A stretch of DNA of 35,925 nt from Gemmatimonadaceae bacterium. GTDB taxonomy: Bacteria > Gemmatimonadota > Gemmatimonadetes > Gemmatimonadales > Gemmatimonadaceae. The position numbers and the translations under genes are program-made. The notes beneath the pieces were generated by a model, which made no database searches, had not been told where the DNA came from, and saw nothing but the letters and a program-made list of their open reading frames with translations. Every line of letters begins with the position of its first letter. The stretch's first letter is position 1. The stretch spans positions 1 through 35,925 of the forward strand of contig JAUSJA010000020.1 of the NCBI GenBank assembly GCA_030647905.1, written 5' to 3'. Shown here piece by piece: positions 23,371 to 31,689 of this stretch.

Positions 23371-26300
23371 ATGCCCAGTATTGTAAGCGTTCCCAAAATA
23401 CTCGCTCGCCTCATCGCGCTTTCGGCGATGCTGGCAGTTCCATTGGGGGCTGCCGCCGCGCAGGGAGTCATACGCGGCCGCGTGACAGATGCGAGCAATC
23501 AGCGGCCGATTGCCGACGCGCAAGTCGCGATCACCGGCACTACGTCGGGCGCGGTCACGAATCAGAACGGCGACTATGTCATAGCGAATGTGCCCTCCGG
23601 ACAGCGTCAGGTCGTGGTCCGGAAGATCGGCTTCGCCCGCCAGACGCGAACGGTCAACGTCGGCGCCGATGCGGGCGCCCGCGCCGATTTCGCCCTCTCT
23701 CAATCCGCGACGCAGCTCGAACAGGTAGTCGTCACTGGCACTGGCGGCTCGGCTGAGCGGAAGACTCTCGGAAACTCGATCACGGTACTTGATGTCGCGG
23801 GGCTGACCGAGAAGACGTCCATTCTCAACGTGACGGAAGTGCTTCAGTCGAAGACTCCGGGCGTGACGATTCTTCCCGGCTCCGGCGCTGCCGGAACCGC
23901 TGGCGAAATACGCATCCGCGGAGCCAGCTCGCTCAGCGGCTACAGGCCGGTGGTCTTCATAGACGGAATCCGTTACAACATTGATGACCTTGGCGGCTTC
24001 AGCGCGACGGGCGGCGGAACCGCCGGACTCGCGCAGTCAACGCAGGTGACGTCGGCGCTCAACAGTCTCGATCCCAACGACATCGAGTCCATCGAAGTGA
24101 TCAAGGGGCCCGCGGCAGCGACACTTTACGGAGCCGAGGCGGCCAACGGCGTCATTCAGATCATCACCAAGAAGGGAAGTCGCGGGCAGCAGGAGATGCG
24201 CTGGTCTGTCAAAGCGGAGCGTGGCACCAACGAGTACACGCTTCTCCCCGGGGACAACTACACGACATGTGACGCCACGAAGAAGGCGGCCCGCGTCTCG
24301 GCGTCCGATACTACGCTCGTCTGGCCCGGCTGCCAGACCGTCGCGCTCAATGCCGTGATCTCCGGCAATCCGATGAGGGATGATTCCCGCGCGCTTCGCG
24401 TCGGCGACCTGTCGCGCCTCGGGCTCAGCCTTCGCGGCGGCGGCGACAAGTATTCCTACTACGTCTCGGGAGACCGGGATACGGAGCAGGGAGTCTTTTA
24501 CAACAGCGACAACAACCGCACGTCCATCCGGTCGAACTTCGGCTTCAGCCCGAACGACAAGTCCAACATCGCCATTAACATGAACTGGCAGAGCGGCCGC
24601 ATCCGGCTGCCGATCCAGGATGAGTCGGCAAACGGCCTTCTGCTCAGCGCCCGGCGCGGGTTCCCGGGGCGCATTTCGCTCCTCGGGGCGGGCAATGAAG
24701 GATGGCGCACGATCTCGCCGACGGCCGCGAACAAGTATCAGAACTACACCAGCACGGACCGCTACACCCTCGGCGGGACGTTCAGCTACAACCCGGTCAC
24801 CTGGTGGCAGAACAGGCTGACGGCCGGCTTCGACAACAGCGTCGTGCAGGCGCAGCTCCTGTTCCTGCCAGGCGTCATTGATGTCTCCCAGGATGCTGAC
24901 GCCGCCTCCGGCGCCAATCTCCGCAGAACTCCGACGCGCCGGGTTGTGACGCTGGATTATGCCGGGACCATGAACTGGAACATGAGGAGCAGCCTTCTCT
25001 CGACGACGACCTTCGGCTCGCAGGTAGTGGCCGACAAGAGCACGTCGCTCAGCGCCACCGGAATCGGAATCGGCGCGCCCGACGTCACGCTCGTCAATCT
25101 TCTTCAGCGGAGTACCGGCGCCGAGGGGTTCAGTGAGAACAACTCGGTCGGGTACTACGTGCAGGAGCAGCTAGGCTGGAACGACCGGCTCTTTCTCACC
25201 GGCGCCGTTCGCGCCGACGATCATTCCTCGTTCGGCACGAATTTCGATCTCATCGTCTATCCGAAGGTTTCGCTGTCGTACGTGATCTCCGACGAGCCGG
25301 CGGCGAAGAACTTCCTCAACTCCGCGCAGATCAGCTCGCTCAAGCTGCGCACCGCGTGGGGGCAAGCGGGCCGCGCACCTTCCGCGTACTCTGCCCCGCA
25401 GACCTATACGGTGGATCGCGTGACGCTCGGCACGACCACGGCGTCGGCGATTCGCACCGCCGCCTTTGGAAACCCGGACCTGAAGCCGGAGAAGGGTGAG
25501 GAGCTCGAGCTCGGCTTCGACATGGGCCTGTTCACCGACAGGATGAACGTGGACTTCACGTACTACAACAAGACGACGAAGGACATGCTGCAGTCCATCT
25601 CGGTGCCGGCTTCCACGGGCTTCATCAGCTCGCAGTTGACGAACCTCGGCGAGGTGAACAACCGTGGCATCGAGGTGGCCCTGACCGGCACACCGATCCA
25701 GCGGAACAACTTCTCGTGGCAGACGCAGCTCAACTACTCGACGAATCGCAACGAGCTGGTGACGTTCGGGGTCAAGGACAAGATTCTCGATACGCCGAGC
25801 GGTCAGGCGTACGGATCCGTTCAGCAGCACCGGGCGGGATATCCGCTCGGCGGCTATTGGGTGGCGCGTGTTCTTCGCGCTGCCGACGGATCGGCGATCC
25901 TGACGACCGCGGGAGCGGCGACCTTCGACACGGCCAGAGTTTACCTCGGACCGTCCACACCGACGCGCGAGATCGGGTTCTCCAACACCATCACGCTGTT
26001 CCGGAACCTGCGACTGTACGCGCTGCTCGACCACAAGGGCGGCCATTACATCTTCAATCTGCAGGAGCGCAACCGCTGCCAGGCGAGCGACAACTGCACG
26101 CGCAACAACGATCCTCGCGCGCGGTTCCCGCAGACGGCGGCAGATACGATCCTCTTCAAGGAGATCGCGGTTTACAAGAACTCATCCGTCTCGCCGGAGT
26201 GGATCCAGAAGGCGGATTTCACTAAGCTGCGCGAGCTGTCTCTCACCTACGACCTACCTGAAACGCTGATGCGGCGTTTCGGAGGCAGGGGCGCCAGCAT

Positions 26301-26454
26301 CACAGTATCCGGGCGAAACCTGAAGCTCTGGAGCGATTATGAAGGAGCTGACCCGGAGGTCAACACGTACGGCGGACGCAACTTCGTGCGTGTGGACGCC
26401 TATGCAGCGCCTGTGCCCCGCCGCCTGTCGGCCACATTCACCGTCCAGTACTGA
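23371..26454 (+). CDS. SusC/RagA family TonB-dependent outer-membrane transporter
   Basis: The 1027-residue protein starts 6 bases after a perfect AGGAGG. It has a signal peptide (to about AAAQ, 31) and a CarboxypepD_reg domain (about 32-105). The plug carries the SusC signature (EIRIRGASSLSGYRPVVFIDGIRYN) and the LDPNDIESIEVIKGPAAATLYG block. The barrel ends in FTVQY. SusC proteins form the outer-membrane pore, with SusD as lid, for importing oligosaccharides or peptides. The SusD gene follows with a 1-base overlap at the earliest start. Context suggests amino-sugar oligomers, but the substrate cannot be read from sequence. Confidence 0.92.
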   Translation: MPSIVSVPKILARLIALSAMLAVPLGAAAAQGVIRGRVTDASNQRPIADAQVAITGTTSGAVTNQNGDYVIANVPSGQRQVVVRKIGFARQTRTVNVGADAGARADFALSQSATQLEQVVVTGTGGSAERKTLGNSITVLDVAGLTEKTSILNVTEVLQSKTPGVTILPGSGAAGTAGEIRIRGASSLSGYRPVVFIDGIRYNIDDLGGFSATGGGTAGLAQSTQVTSALNSLDPNDIESIEVIKGPAAATLYGAEAANGVIQIITKKGSRGQQEMRWSVKAERGTNEYTLLPGDNYTTCDATKKAARVSASDTTLVWPGCQTVALNAVISGNPMRDDSRALRVGDLSRLGLSLRGGGDKYSYYVSGDRDTEQGVFYNSDNNRTSIRSNFGFSPNDKSNIAINMNWQSGRIRLPIQDESANGLLLSARRGFPGRISLLGAGNEGWRTISPTAANKYQNYTSTDRYTLGGTFSYNPVTWWQNRLTAGFDNSVVQAQLLFLPGVIDVSQDADAASGANLRRTPTRRVVTLDYAGTMNWNMRSSLLSTTTFGSQVVADKSTSLSATGIGIGAPDVTLVNLLQRSTGAEGFSENNSVGYYVQEQLGWNDRLFLTGAVRADDHSSFGTNFDLIVYPKVSLSYVISDEPAAKNFLNSAQISSLKLRTAWGQAGRAPSAYSAPQTYTVDRVTLGTTTASAIRTAAFGNPDLKPEKGEELELGFDMGLFTDRMNVDFTYYNKTTKDMLQSISVPASTGFISSQLTNLGEVNNRGIEVALTGTPIQRNNFSWQTQLNYSTNRNELVTFGVKDKILDTPSGQAYGSVQQHRAGYPLGGYWVARVLRAADGSAILTTAGAATFDTARVYLGPSTPTREIGFSNTITLFRNLRLYALLDHKGGHYIFNLQERNRCQASDNCTRNNDPRARFPQTAADTILFKEIAVYKNSSVSPEWIQKADFTKLRELSLTYDLPETLMRRFGGRGASITVSGRNLKLWSDYEGADPEVNTYGGRNFVRVDAYAAPVPRRLSATFTVQY

Positions 26455-26471
26455 TGCGGAGAGACCACATC

Positions 26472-27812
26472 ATGACCAATAAGAGCAGATCGAATAGCCG
26501 GTGGGCCGGTCTCGTCAGGATCGGAGCCCTGGCCCTCGCCGTCGCGAGCGCGTCGGCATGTAACGACTTCCTGACCGCCTCGAATCCCGGCGCGGTCGAG
26601 GAGCCGGACGTCACCGACGTGGCGTATATCGGGCTGATAGCCAACGGTCCGATCTACGGATTCCAGGACGCGAACGACGACCTCACCTACTGGAATGGCC
26701 AGCTGACCGACGAGCTCGTGAACAGAGGCAACAACAATCCTTTCGTTGAGGAAGGCCAGATAGATCGTCGCGAGCTCTACTCGGACATGAGCTACATCAA
26801 CGCGTTCCTCTATGCGCCGATGCAGCGTGCCCGATTCCTTGGCGATGATGGGACGGCGCGTCTCAAGACGCTCCTCGCCGACTCGGCGTCCAGCGATCTC
26901 CGGGTGGCGAGAGCCCTCGCCTTCGCCGGCTACAGCTACACCGTTCTCGGCGAGACGTTCTGCGTGACACCGATTGACCTCGGCGTTCCGAAGACCACCG
27001 AGGAAATGATGACCGACGCGATCGCGCGCTTTCAGGAGGCAGTAACCGTGGCAAACGCGGCGAAAGCTAAGGCCCAGTCGCGCACGCCCGTCAACACCGC
27101 AACGGTGCTCGGGGCGGATTCGGTTCGCACCTTCGCCCTGGTCGGTGCGGCGCGCGCTGCGCTGAACAGAAACGACAAGACAGCCGCGGCCAATTTCGCC
27201 GGTCAGGTTCCCGCGAGTTTCATTTACTTGCTCTACTACTCGGATAACACGACCGCGCAGAACAACCGCACGTACAATCGTCTAACGGTCGGCAGCAATG
27301 CGTGGCTCAACTTCACGCCATTCGCGGCGATGACGACCGATCCGCGCGTACCGCGAATTACCGGAACGACGACGAGAGCGGGCACACCGCTCGCGTCGTC
27401 GGCGTACAGCACGTTCAACAACTCGGTTGTGGGCGCCAATTTCGCGGCGGTCATGTCGTTCCGGATCGCATCCGGGCTCGAGACGAGGTATATCATCGCC
27501 GAGACCCAGGGACCGACGGCGGCCACACTGGTATTCGTGAACGAACGGCGCGCCGCCGGCAATCAGGCGGCGGTCAGCCTCTCCGGAGACGCGCTGATGG
27601 CCGAGCTGCGCGATCAGCGGAGCCGTGATTTCTATCTCGACGGCCATCGCCTCGGTGATCTGCGCCGGTACAAGAAGTACTACAACGTGGATCTCTTCCC
27701 GAAGGGACCGTATCCCGGCAGCACGTCCGGTCAGATCTACGACGAGACGATCACCTGCTGGCCGCTTCCAACCAACGAGATCAACGGGAACCCCAACATC
27801 CCGAAGGGCTGA
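26472..27812 (+). CDS. SusD/RagB family substrate-binding outer-membrane lipoprotein
   Basis: The 446-residue lipoprotein (signal ending ASAC, Cys about 30) has the SusD fold pattern: CNDFLTASNPGAVEEPD at the start of the mature protein, helical TPR-like repeats (RVARALAFAGYSYTVLGETF), a late EL-RDQRSRDFYLDGHRLGDLRRY motif and the C-terminal CWPLPTNEINGNPNI block. It binds substrate on the cell surface and closes over SusC. The ATG at 26472 has GGAGAG at 8 bases. An ATG at 26454, overlapping the susC stop, is also possible but has no ribosome site. A perfect terminator hairpin follows. Confidence 0.88.
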   Translation: MTNKSRSNSRWAGLVRIGALALAVASASACNDFLTASNPGAVEEPDVTDVAYIGLIANGPIYGFQDANDDLTYWNGQLTDELVNRGNNNPFVEEGQIDRRELYSDMSYINAFLYAPMQRARFLGDDGTARLKTLLADSASSDLRVARALAFAGYSYTVLGETFCVTPIDLGVPKTTEEMMTDAIARFQEAVTVANAAKAKAQSRTPVNTATVLGADSVRTFALVGAARAALNRNDKTAAANFAGQVPASFIYLLYYSDNTTAQNNRTYNRLTVGSNAWLNFTPFAAMTTDPRVPRITGTTTRAGTPLASSAYSTFNNSVVGANFAAVMSFRIASGLETRYIIAETQGPTAATLVFVNERRAAGNQAAVSLSGDALMAELRDQRSRDFYLDGHRLGDLRRYKKYYNVDLFPKGPYPGSTSGQIYDETITCWPLPTNEINGNPNIPKG

Positions 27813-27832
27813 TACGGGCCATGATCTCAGCA

Positions 27833-27858
27833 GAGCCCCCGGCGCCCGCCGGGGGCTC
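27833..27858 (+). terminator. perfect GC hairpin after susCD
   Basis: A 26-base perfect inverted repeat (GAGCCCCCGGCG / CGCCGGGGGCTC) lies 21 bases after the SusD stop. TGTC follows without a T tract, so it may terminate by stalling or protect the 3' end. The following 180 bases up to 28041 hold a TACATT box at 27911 that may be the next promoter, and nothing else recognisable. Confidence 0.6.
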
Positions 27859-28040
27859 TGTCACATCCGGGCCCTGACGATGACACGGGCGGGAATTCGG
27901 GTTGCCTGCTTACATTATGTTCGATACCGTTGGGATCGGTCCGGGCGCGGCCAGGGGTACGATCCTTCCCCGGTGTTCCGTGTACTAACACCGCACCACT
28001 GGTACGCCCAGCTCCATATCACGCAAGGAGTAGTCTCCGA

Positions 28041-30023
28041 ATGCGAAAGTCCGGAATCCTGTTTGCCCTGCTCCTTGGCGTTGCCTGCAAAGGGTCGGAG
28101 CCTGTCTCTCCGCCTGTCACGACTACCGTGATGGTGACCTCGACACCGTCGCAGATCACGGTGAACGAGACTGCGCAGGCGAGCGCCATCGTGAAGGATC
28201 AGAACGGCAACGCGCTCACCGGAAAGTCCATCACATGGACCAGCCTCAATCAGGCGGTGGCGACGGTCAGCTCCACGGGCGTCATCAAGGGAGTCGCGGC
28301 CGGCTCGGCAACAATCCAGGGTTCGGTTGACGGCGTGACTGGCAGTGCGACCGTGGTGGTAGTGGCTCCCGTGGCATCGTGCACCGCCGGTCCCACTACG
28401 GTGGACCTCGCGGTGGGGGAGGTGCGCGTCCTCAGCGCCAGCGCCACTGGGGGATGCGTGAAGATCGCGACGACCGGGGGAAGTTCCCAGTACGTAGTAA
28501 TCGCCGCCAACGCCAATTCGACTCCGGACGATCTCAGCACATACACAATCAAGTCGGACGAGGGAGAAACCGTCCCCAACACGAATCTTCTCGCCAACCC
28601 GTACCGGGTGGCCGCGCAATTGGCGCTCGCACCGTCCGATGGGCCGGGCTCGCTACAGATCGCGTATGAGAGCCGGCTCAGGCAGACCGAGCGCCGCGAG
28701 CTCCGCATTGTTGCGGGGCAGCGCGCGTACGGGGCGCGAAGCCTGGACAGGTCTCTCCGGATGTCGGTGAATGCGGCCATTTCCGCGGTCGGCGACACGA
28801 CTCGCTTCAAGGTGCCCAAGTCGTGCAGGGACTTCAAGACGATCACGGCGACGGTGAAGTACGTCAGTAACCGCGCAATTCTCTACACCGACAGCGCCGC
28901 GCCTGACGGCGGCTTCACCGACACCGACTTCAAGGAGATCGGCACCGAGTTCGACAACCTGATTTATCCGACCGACGTGGACTACTTTGGAACGCCGAGC
29001 GACCTGGATGGCAATTCACGGGTGATCATCCTCTACACGCCCGAAGTGAACAAGCTGACGCCTCCCAATAACCCGGGCGGGTTCGTCGGCGGATTCTTCT
29101 TCGCCGGCGACCTCTTCCCGTCCACCGGCGACGGAAGCTGCCTGCAGAGCAACGTTGCCGAGATCTTCTACGTTCTCGCGCCTGATCCCGGCGGAACGAT
29201 CAACGGCAACATCCGCACGACCGCGGCGGTCCGTCAGGGAACGCGCGGCACCATCGCCCACGAGTTCCAGCACATGATCAACGCATCGGAGAGAATCCAA
29301 AGCCCGATCGAGCAGGAACTCGAGGACACGTGGTTGGACGAGGCATTGTCTCACTTCGCGGAAGATCTGAACGGCCGCAAGCTCAAGAACTTCGGCGAGG
29401 CGAACAACCTCACTTTTGCGCAGCTGTCCTCGAACAATAACGATTACTACGCGTTCTTCTTCCAGAATTTCGCGCGGTTCCAGAGGTATCTGCAGAATCC
29501 GGGACCGAATGCGCCGACAAGCTCGTTCTCCGACAGCTCCCTCGCCGATCGCGGTGCGGCGTGGGCGCTGCTGCGGTACACCGCCGACCATTACGCGCCG
29601 GGCGGGGACATCAAGGCGTTCACCAGGGCGCTGGCTGGCGGGCCGAACATCGGCGTCAACAACCTGGTGACGCGCGCGGGTGGCGTTTCATTCGACTCCC
29701 TGATCGCCGGGTGGATGGTGGCAAACTATTCCGATGACGCCGGAGTCGCGGGACTTGCGACGAAGTACAGCTACAAGACGTACGACATGCGGAGCAATGT
29801 CGCGGCCATCACGTCGAGCCGGACGTACCCGCTGGTGGTCAACGACATCTACGGCTCGGGCTATATATCAACGGACCTCCAGGCACGTTCCGCTTCGGGG
29901 AACTACTTTCGGTTCACCCGAGTCCCGGCCGGGCCGGCGCGAAGCATAAGGTTCCTCAATACTGACGGGACTACGGCGGCGAGCTTCACGGGCGCGACGC
30001 TCTACATCCTGAGGACGCAGTAG
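28041..30023 (+). CDS. secreted zinc metalloprotease (M30/hyicolysin-like) with bacterial Ig-like domain
   Basis: The 660-residue protein starts at 28041, 10 bases after AAGGAG, with a lipoprotein-like signal (LLGVAC, Cys about 15; the lipobox is not perfect). Residues about 25-110 are a Big_2 Ig-like domain (VTSTPSQITVNETAQ, ITWTSLNQAVATVSSTGVIKG). A beta-rich linker domain follows, then the peptidase with HEFQH (407-411) in TIAHEFQHMINASE and a downstream WLDEALSHFAEDL with a possible third Glu ligand, as in M30-like enzymes. It would digest proteins at the cell surface. Convergent with a second metalloprotease across 28 bases. The longer frame from 27930 has no ribosome site or signal peptide at its start. 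Confidence 0.8.
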   Translation: MRKSGILFALLLGVACKGSEPVSPPVTTTVMVTSTPSQITVNETAQASAIVKDQNGNALTGKSITWTSLNQAVATVSSTGVIKGVAAGSATIQGSVDGVTGSATVVVVAPVASCTAGPTTVDLAVGEVRVLSASATGGCVKIATTGGSSQYVVIAANANSTPDDLSTYTIKSDEGETVPNTNLLANPYRVAAQLALAPSDGPGSLQIAYESRLRQTERRELRIVAGQRAYGARSLDRSLRMSVNAAISAVGDTTRFKVPKSCRDFKTITATVKYVSNRAILYTDSAAPDGGFTDTDFKEIGTEFDNLIYPTDVDYFGTPSDLDGNSRVIILYTPEVNKLTPPNNPGGFVGGFFFAGDLFPSTGDGSCLQSNVAEIFYVLAPDPGGTINGNIRTTAAVRQGTRGTIAHEFQHMINASERIQSPIEQELEDTWLDEALSHFAEDLNGRKLKNFGEANNLTFAQLSSNNNDYYAFFFQNFARFQRYLQNPGPNAPTSSFSDSSLADRGAAWALLRYTADHYAPGGDIKAFTRALAGGPNIGVNNLVTRAGGVSFDSLIAGWMVANYSDDAGVAGLATKYSYKTYDMRSNVAAITSSRTYPLVVNDIYGSGYISTDLQARSASGNYFRFTRVPAGPARSIRFLNTDGTTAASFTGATLYILRTQ

Positions 30024-30029
30024 AGAGGC

Positions 30030-30047
30030 GCGCCTGCATTCCGGCGC
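30030..30047. terminator. short hairpin between convergent protease genes
   Basis: GCGCC (30030-30034) pairs with GGCGC (30043-30047) around an 8-base loop in the 28-base gap between two stop codons. It has no T tract on either strand. It is weak but well placed as a shared terminator. Confidence 0.25.
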
Positions 30048-30051
30048 ATCA

Positions 30052-31629
30052 TCACTGCTGCCTGATGATGCTGATCTGACCGCGCGGCGTGACCTGCATC
30101 CGCGGCTGGATTACCTGCTCCCACGAACCCGACGTGTCCACATTCAGCTGTCCGAGCGCGCGGGCGGCAGACAGGCCGGGGATGAAGTACGGGTCGGCCG
30201 CCGCCGGATTCACGTTGTAGCCGATGTCGGCGAGCGACTGAATTGTGATGGTGCTGAGCGGGTTGAGGATTCCGGTGAAGCCCGGCGTCGGACTTGTCAC
30301 GAACCCTGTCATCAGCTCCGTCGCGAACACCGACTCTCGCCAGTGGCCGTCCGCAGTCCCCGGGCAGTTGGTGCAATTCTCGACCGGCACGCTCCCTGGG
30401 CATACGGGAGATCCGCCGAGCGTGACGCATGCGCCGATGCCCATCGCCCCCGTGAAGCGCGACGATGTCGTCCCCGCTCCGGCGAGAACTCCGTAGAAGC
30501 TCCACAGTGTACCCACTCCGACGACATGAAGCATCTCGTGCTGGATGACATCGGTGAGATTGCCGCGCGCGATCAGCGTCTCGATGTCGTCGCTGTCGAA
30601 TTTCATGACGCCGATTACAGTCTGCCGGTTGGCCGGGTCGTTCGGGCCGCGAATGAAGCATGGACCCGCAAACGCGAGAATCTTCAAGGCACCATCAATC
30701 GGGCCGACCGAAGCAAAGATGACGACATCGTCCACGGGATCAATGAACGCCGTCGGCAGGCCTGTCGTTCCACAGCCCGCCTCCAGATTCACCGGGGTGG
30801 CCGGAGCCGCGATGTCGCCCACGTCGCCGATGACGGCGCCGCGAATGCGAGCCGATGCCGCAGTGAACATTCCCGCTGTCACCGGTGGCAACGGCGGACC
30901 GAAGAAGCGCAGATCCATGTCGTAGCCGGTCGCCACGGCCGCGGGCACGATCGCCGCGAATCCGCCTGTCGTCGAGGCGCGCAGCGATTGCGGCACAGCG
31001 CTCTTGCCGAGCTGCCACGCCGGCGACACCGCATTGCCCGATGCATCCGTGGAAACGGGTGCATTCGATACAGTGCCATCGCCATCGAGAACCGTGAATG
31101 TCACCGGAACTCCGGGGACACCGTTCAAGAACTGGTCCCGCACCTGCACGGTCGGCGCAACCGGCAGCGTGGTTCCCGCGAGCGCCGTTTGACTGGCTCC
31201 GCCGACCACTGCGACGGAAGCTGGCGGTCCCGGTTTCCCGTTCACGGTGATCACGAGTGGTGGCAAGCTGCCGACCGTAACGGTCACGCTGTTGAGTCCC
31301 GCCGCGGTGCCGAGCTTCCAGGTTCCGACTGGAGTCGGTCCTCCCTTCGTCGCGGTCGGGGCATCGGTGAGAATTCCGCCGCCGGCCGTGACGGCGACTG
31401 TCACCTTCACGCCGCCGAGCGCGCTCCCGCCAGCGTCTTTCACCTCGAACGTTGGCGCAACCGCCAGGACTGCGCCGGCGGTACCATCCGGCGCGACCAC
31501 CTGGTCAGCGGCCACGGACGCCGGCTTCGGCGGTGAAGTGGAATCCCCGCATCCACCGATCGCTGCGGCCAGAACGAGTAGAACGACCGGTCCGGCAAGG
31601 TGCGGGGAGCGCGTCATCGACTGCCTCAT
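30052..31629 (-). CDS. leishmanolysin-like (M8) metalloprotease lipoprotein with Ig-like domains
   Basis: The 525-residue lipoprotein (signal ending IGGC, Cys about 27) has two Ig-like beta-sandwich segments (about 35-130 and 135-225) of the kind that carry surface enzymes outward. The catalytic part has HEMLH (364-368) followed by GVGTLW, a third histidine in DGHWRE, and the closing ELMTGF...PLSTITIQSLADIGYNVN block characteristic of leishmanolysin-like peptidases. It therefore should be an active zinc protease. It converges on the M30-like protease gene, and the 60-base gap on its 5' side precedes the end of the ABC permease gene. Confidence 0.82.
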   Translation of the reverse strand: MRQSMTRSPHLAGPVVLLVLAAAIGGCGDSTSPPKPASVAADQVVAPDGTAGAVLAVAPTFEVKDAGGSALGGVKVTVAVTAGGGILTDAPTATKGGPTPVGTWKLGTAAGLNSVTVTVGSLPPLVITVNGKPGPPASVAVVGGASQTALAGTTLPVAPTVQVRDQFLNGVPGVPVTFTVLDGDGTVSNAPVSTDASGNAVSPAWQLGKSAVPQSLRASTTGGFAAIVPAAVATGYDMDLRFFGPPLPPVTAGMFTAASARIRGAVIGDVGDIAAPATPVNLEAGCGTTGLPTAFIDPVDDVVIFASVGPIDGALKILAFAGPCFIRGPNDPANRQTVIGVMKFDSDDIETLIARGNLTDVIQHEMLHVVGVGTLWSFYGVLAGAGTTSSRFTGAMGIGACVTLGGSPVCPGSVPVENCTNCPGTADGHWRESVFATELMTGFVTSPTPGFTGILNPLSTITIQSLADIGYNVNPAAADPYFIPGLSAARALGQLNVDTSGSWEQVIQPRMQVTPRGQISIIRQQ

Positions 31630-31689
31630 CGAAGGAATTGTCCGGGCGGGAGCGTCCAGTATAGAGCCGCCCGTCGCTTCCGCAATACT

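Noticed and set aside
30343..31536. 397-codon plus-strand frame opposite the leishmanolysin-like gene
   Set aside because: Antisense shadow with Arg/His-rich low-complexity translation. The minus strand carries intact protease motifs.
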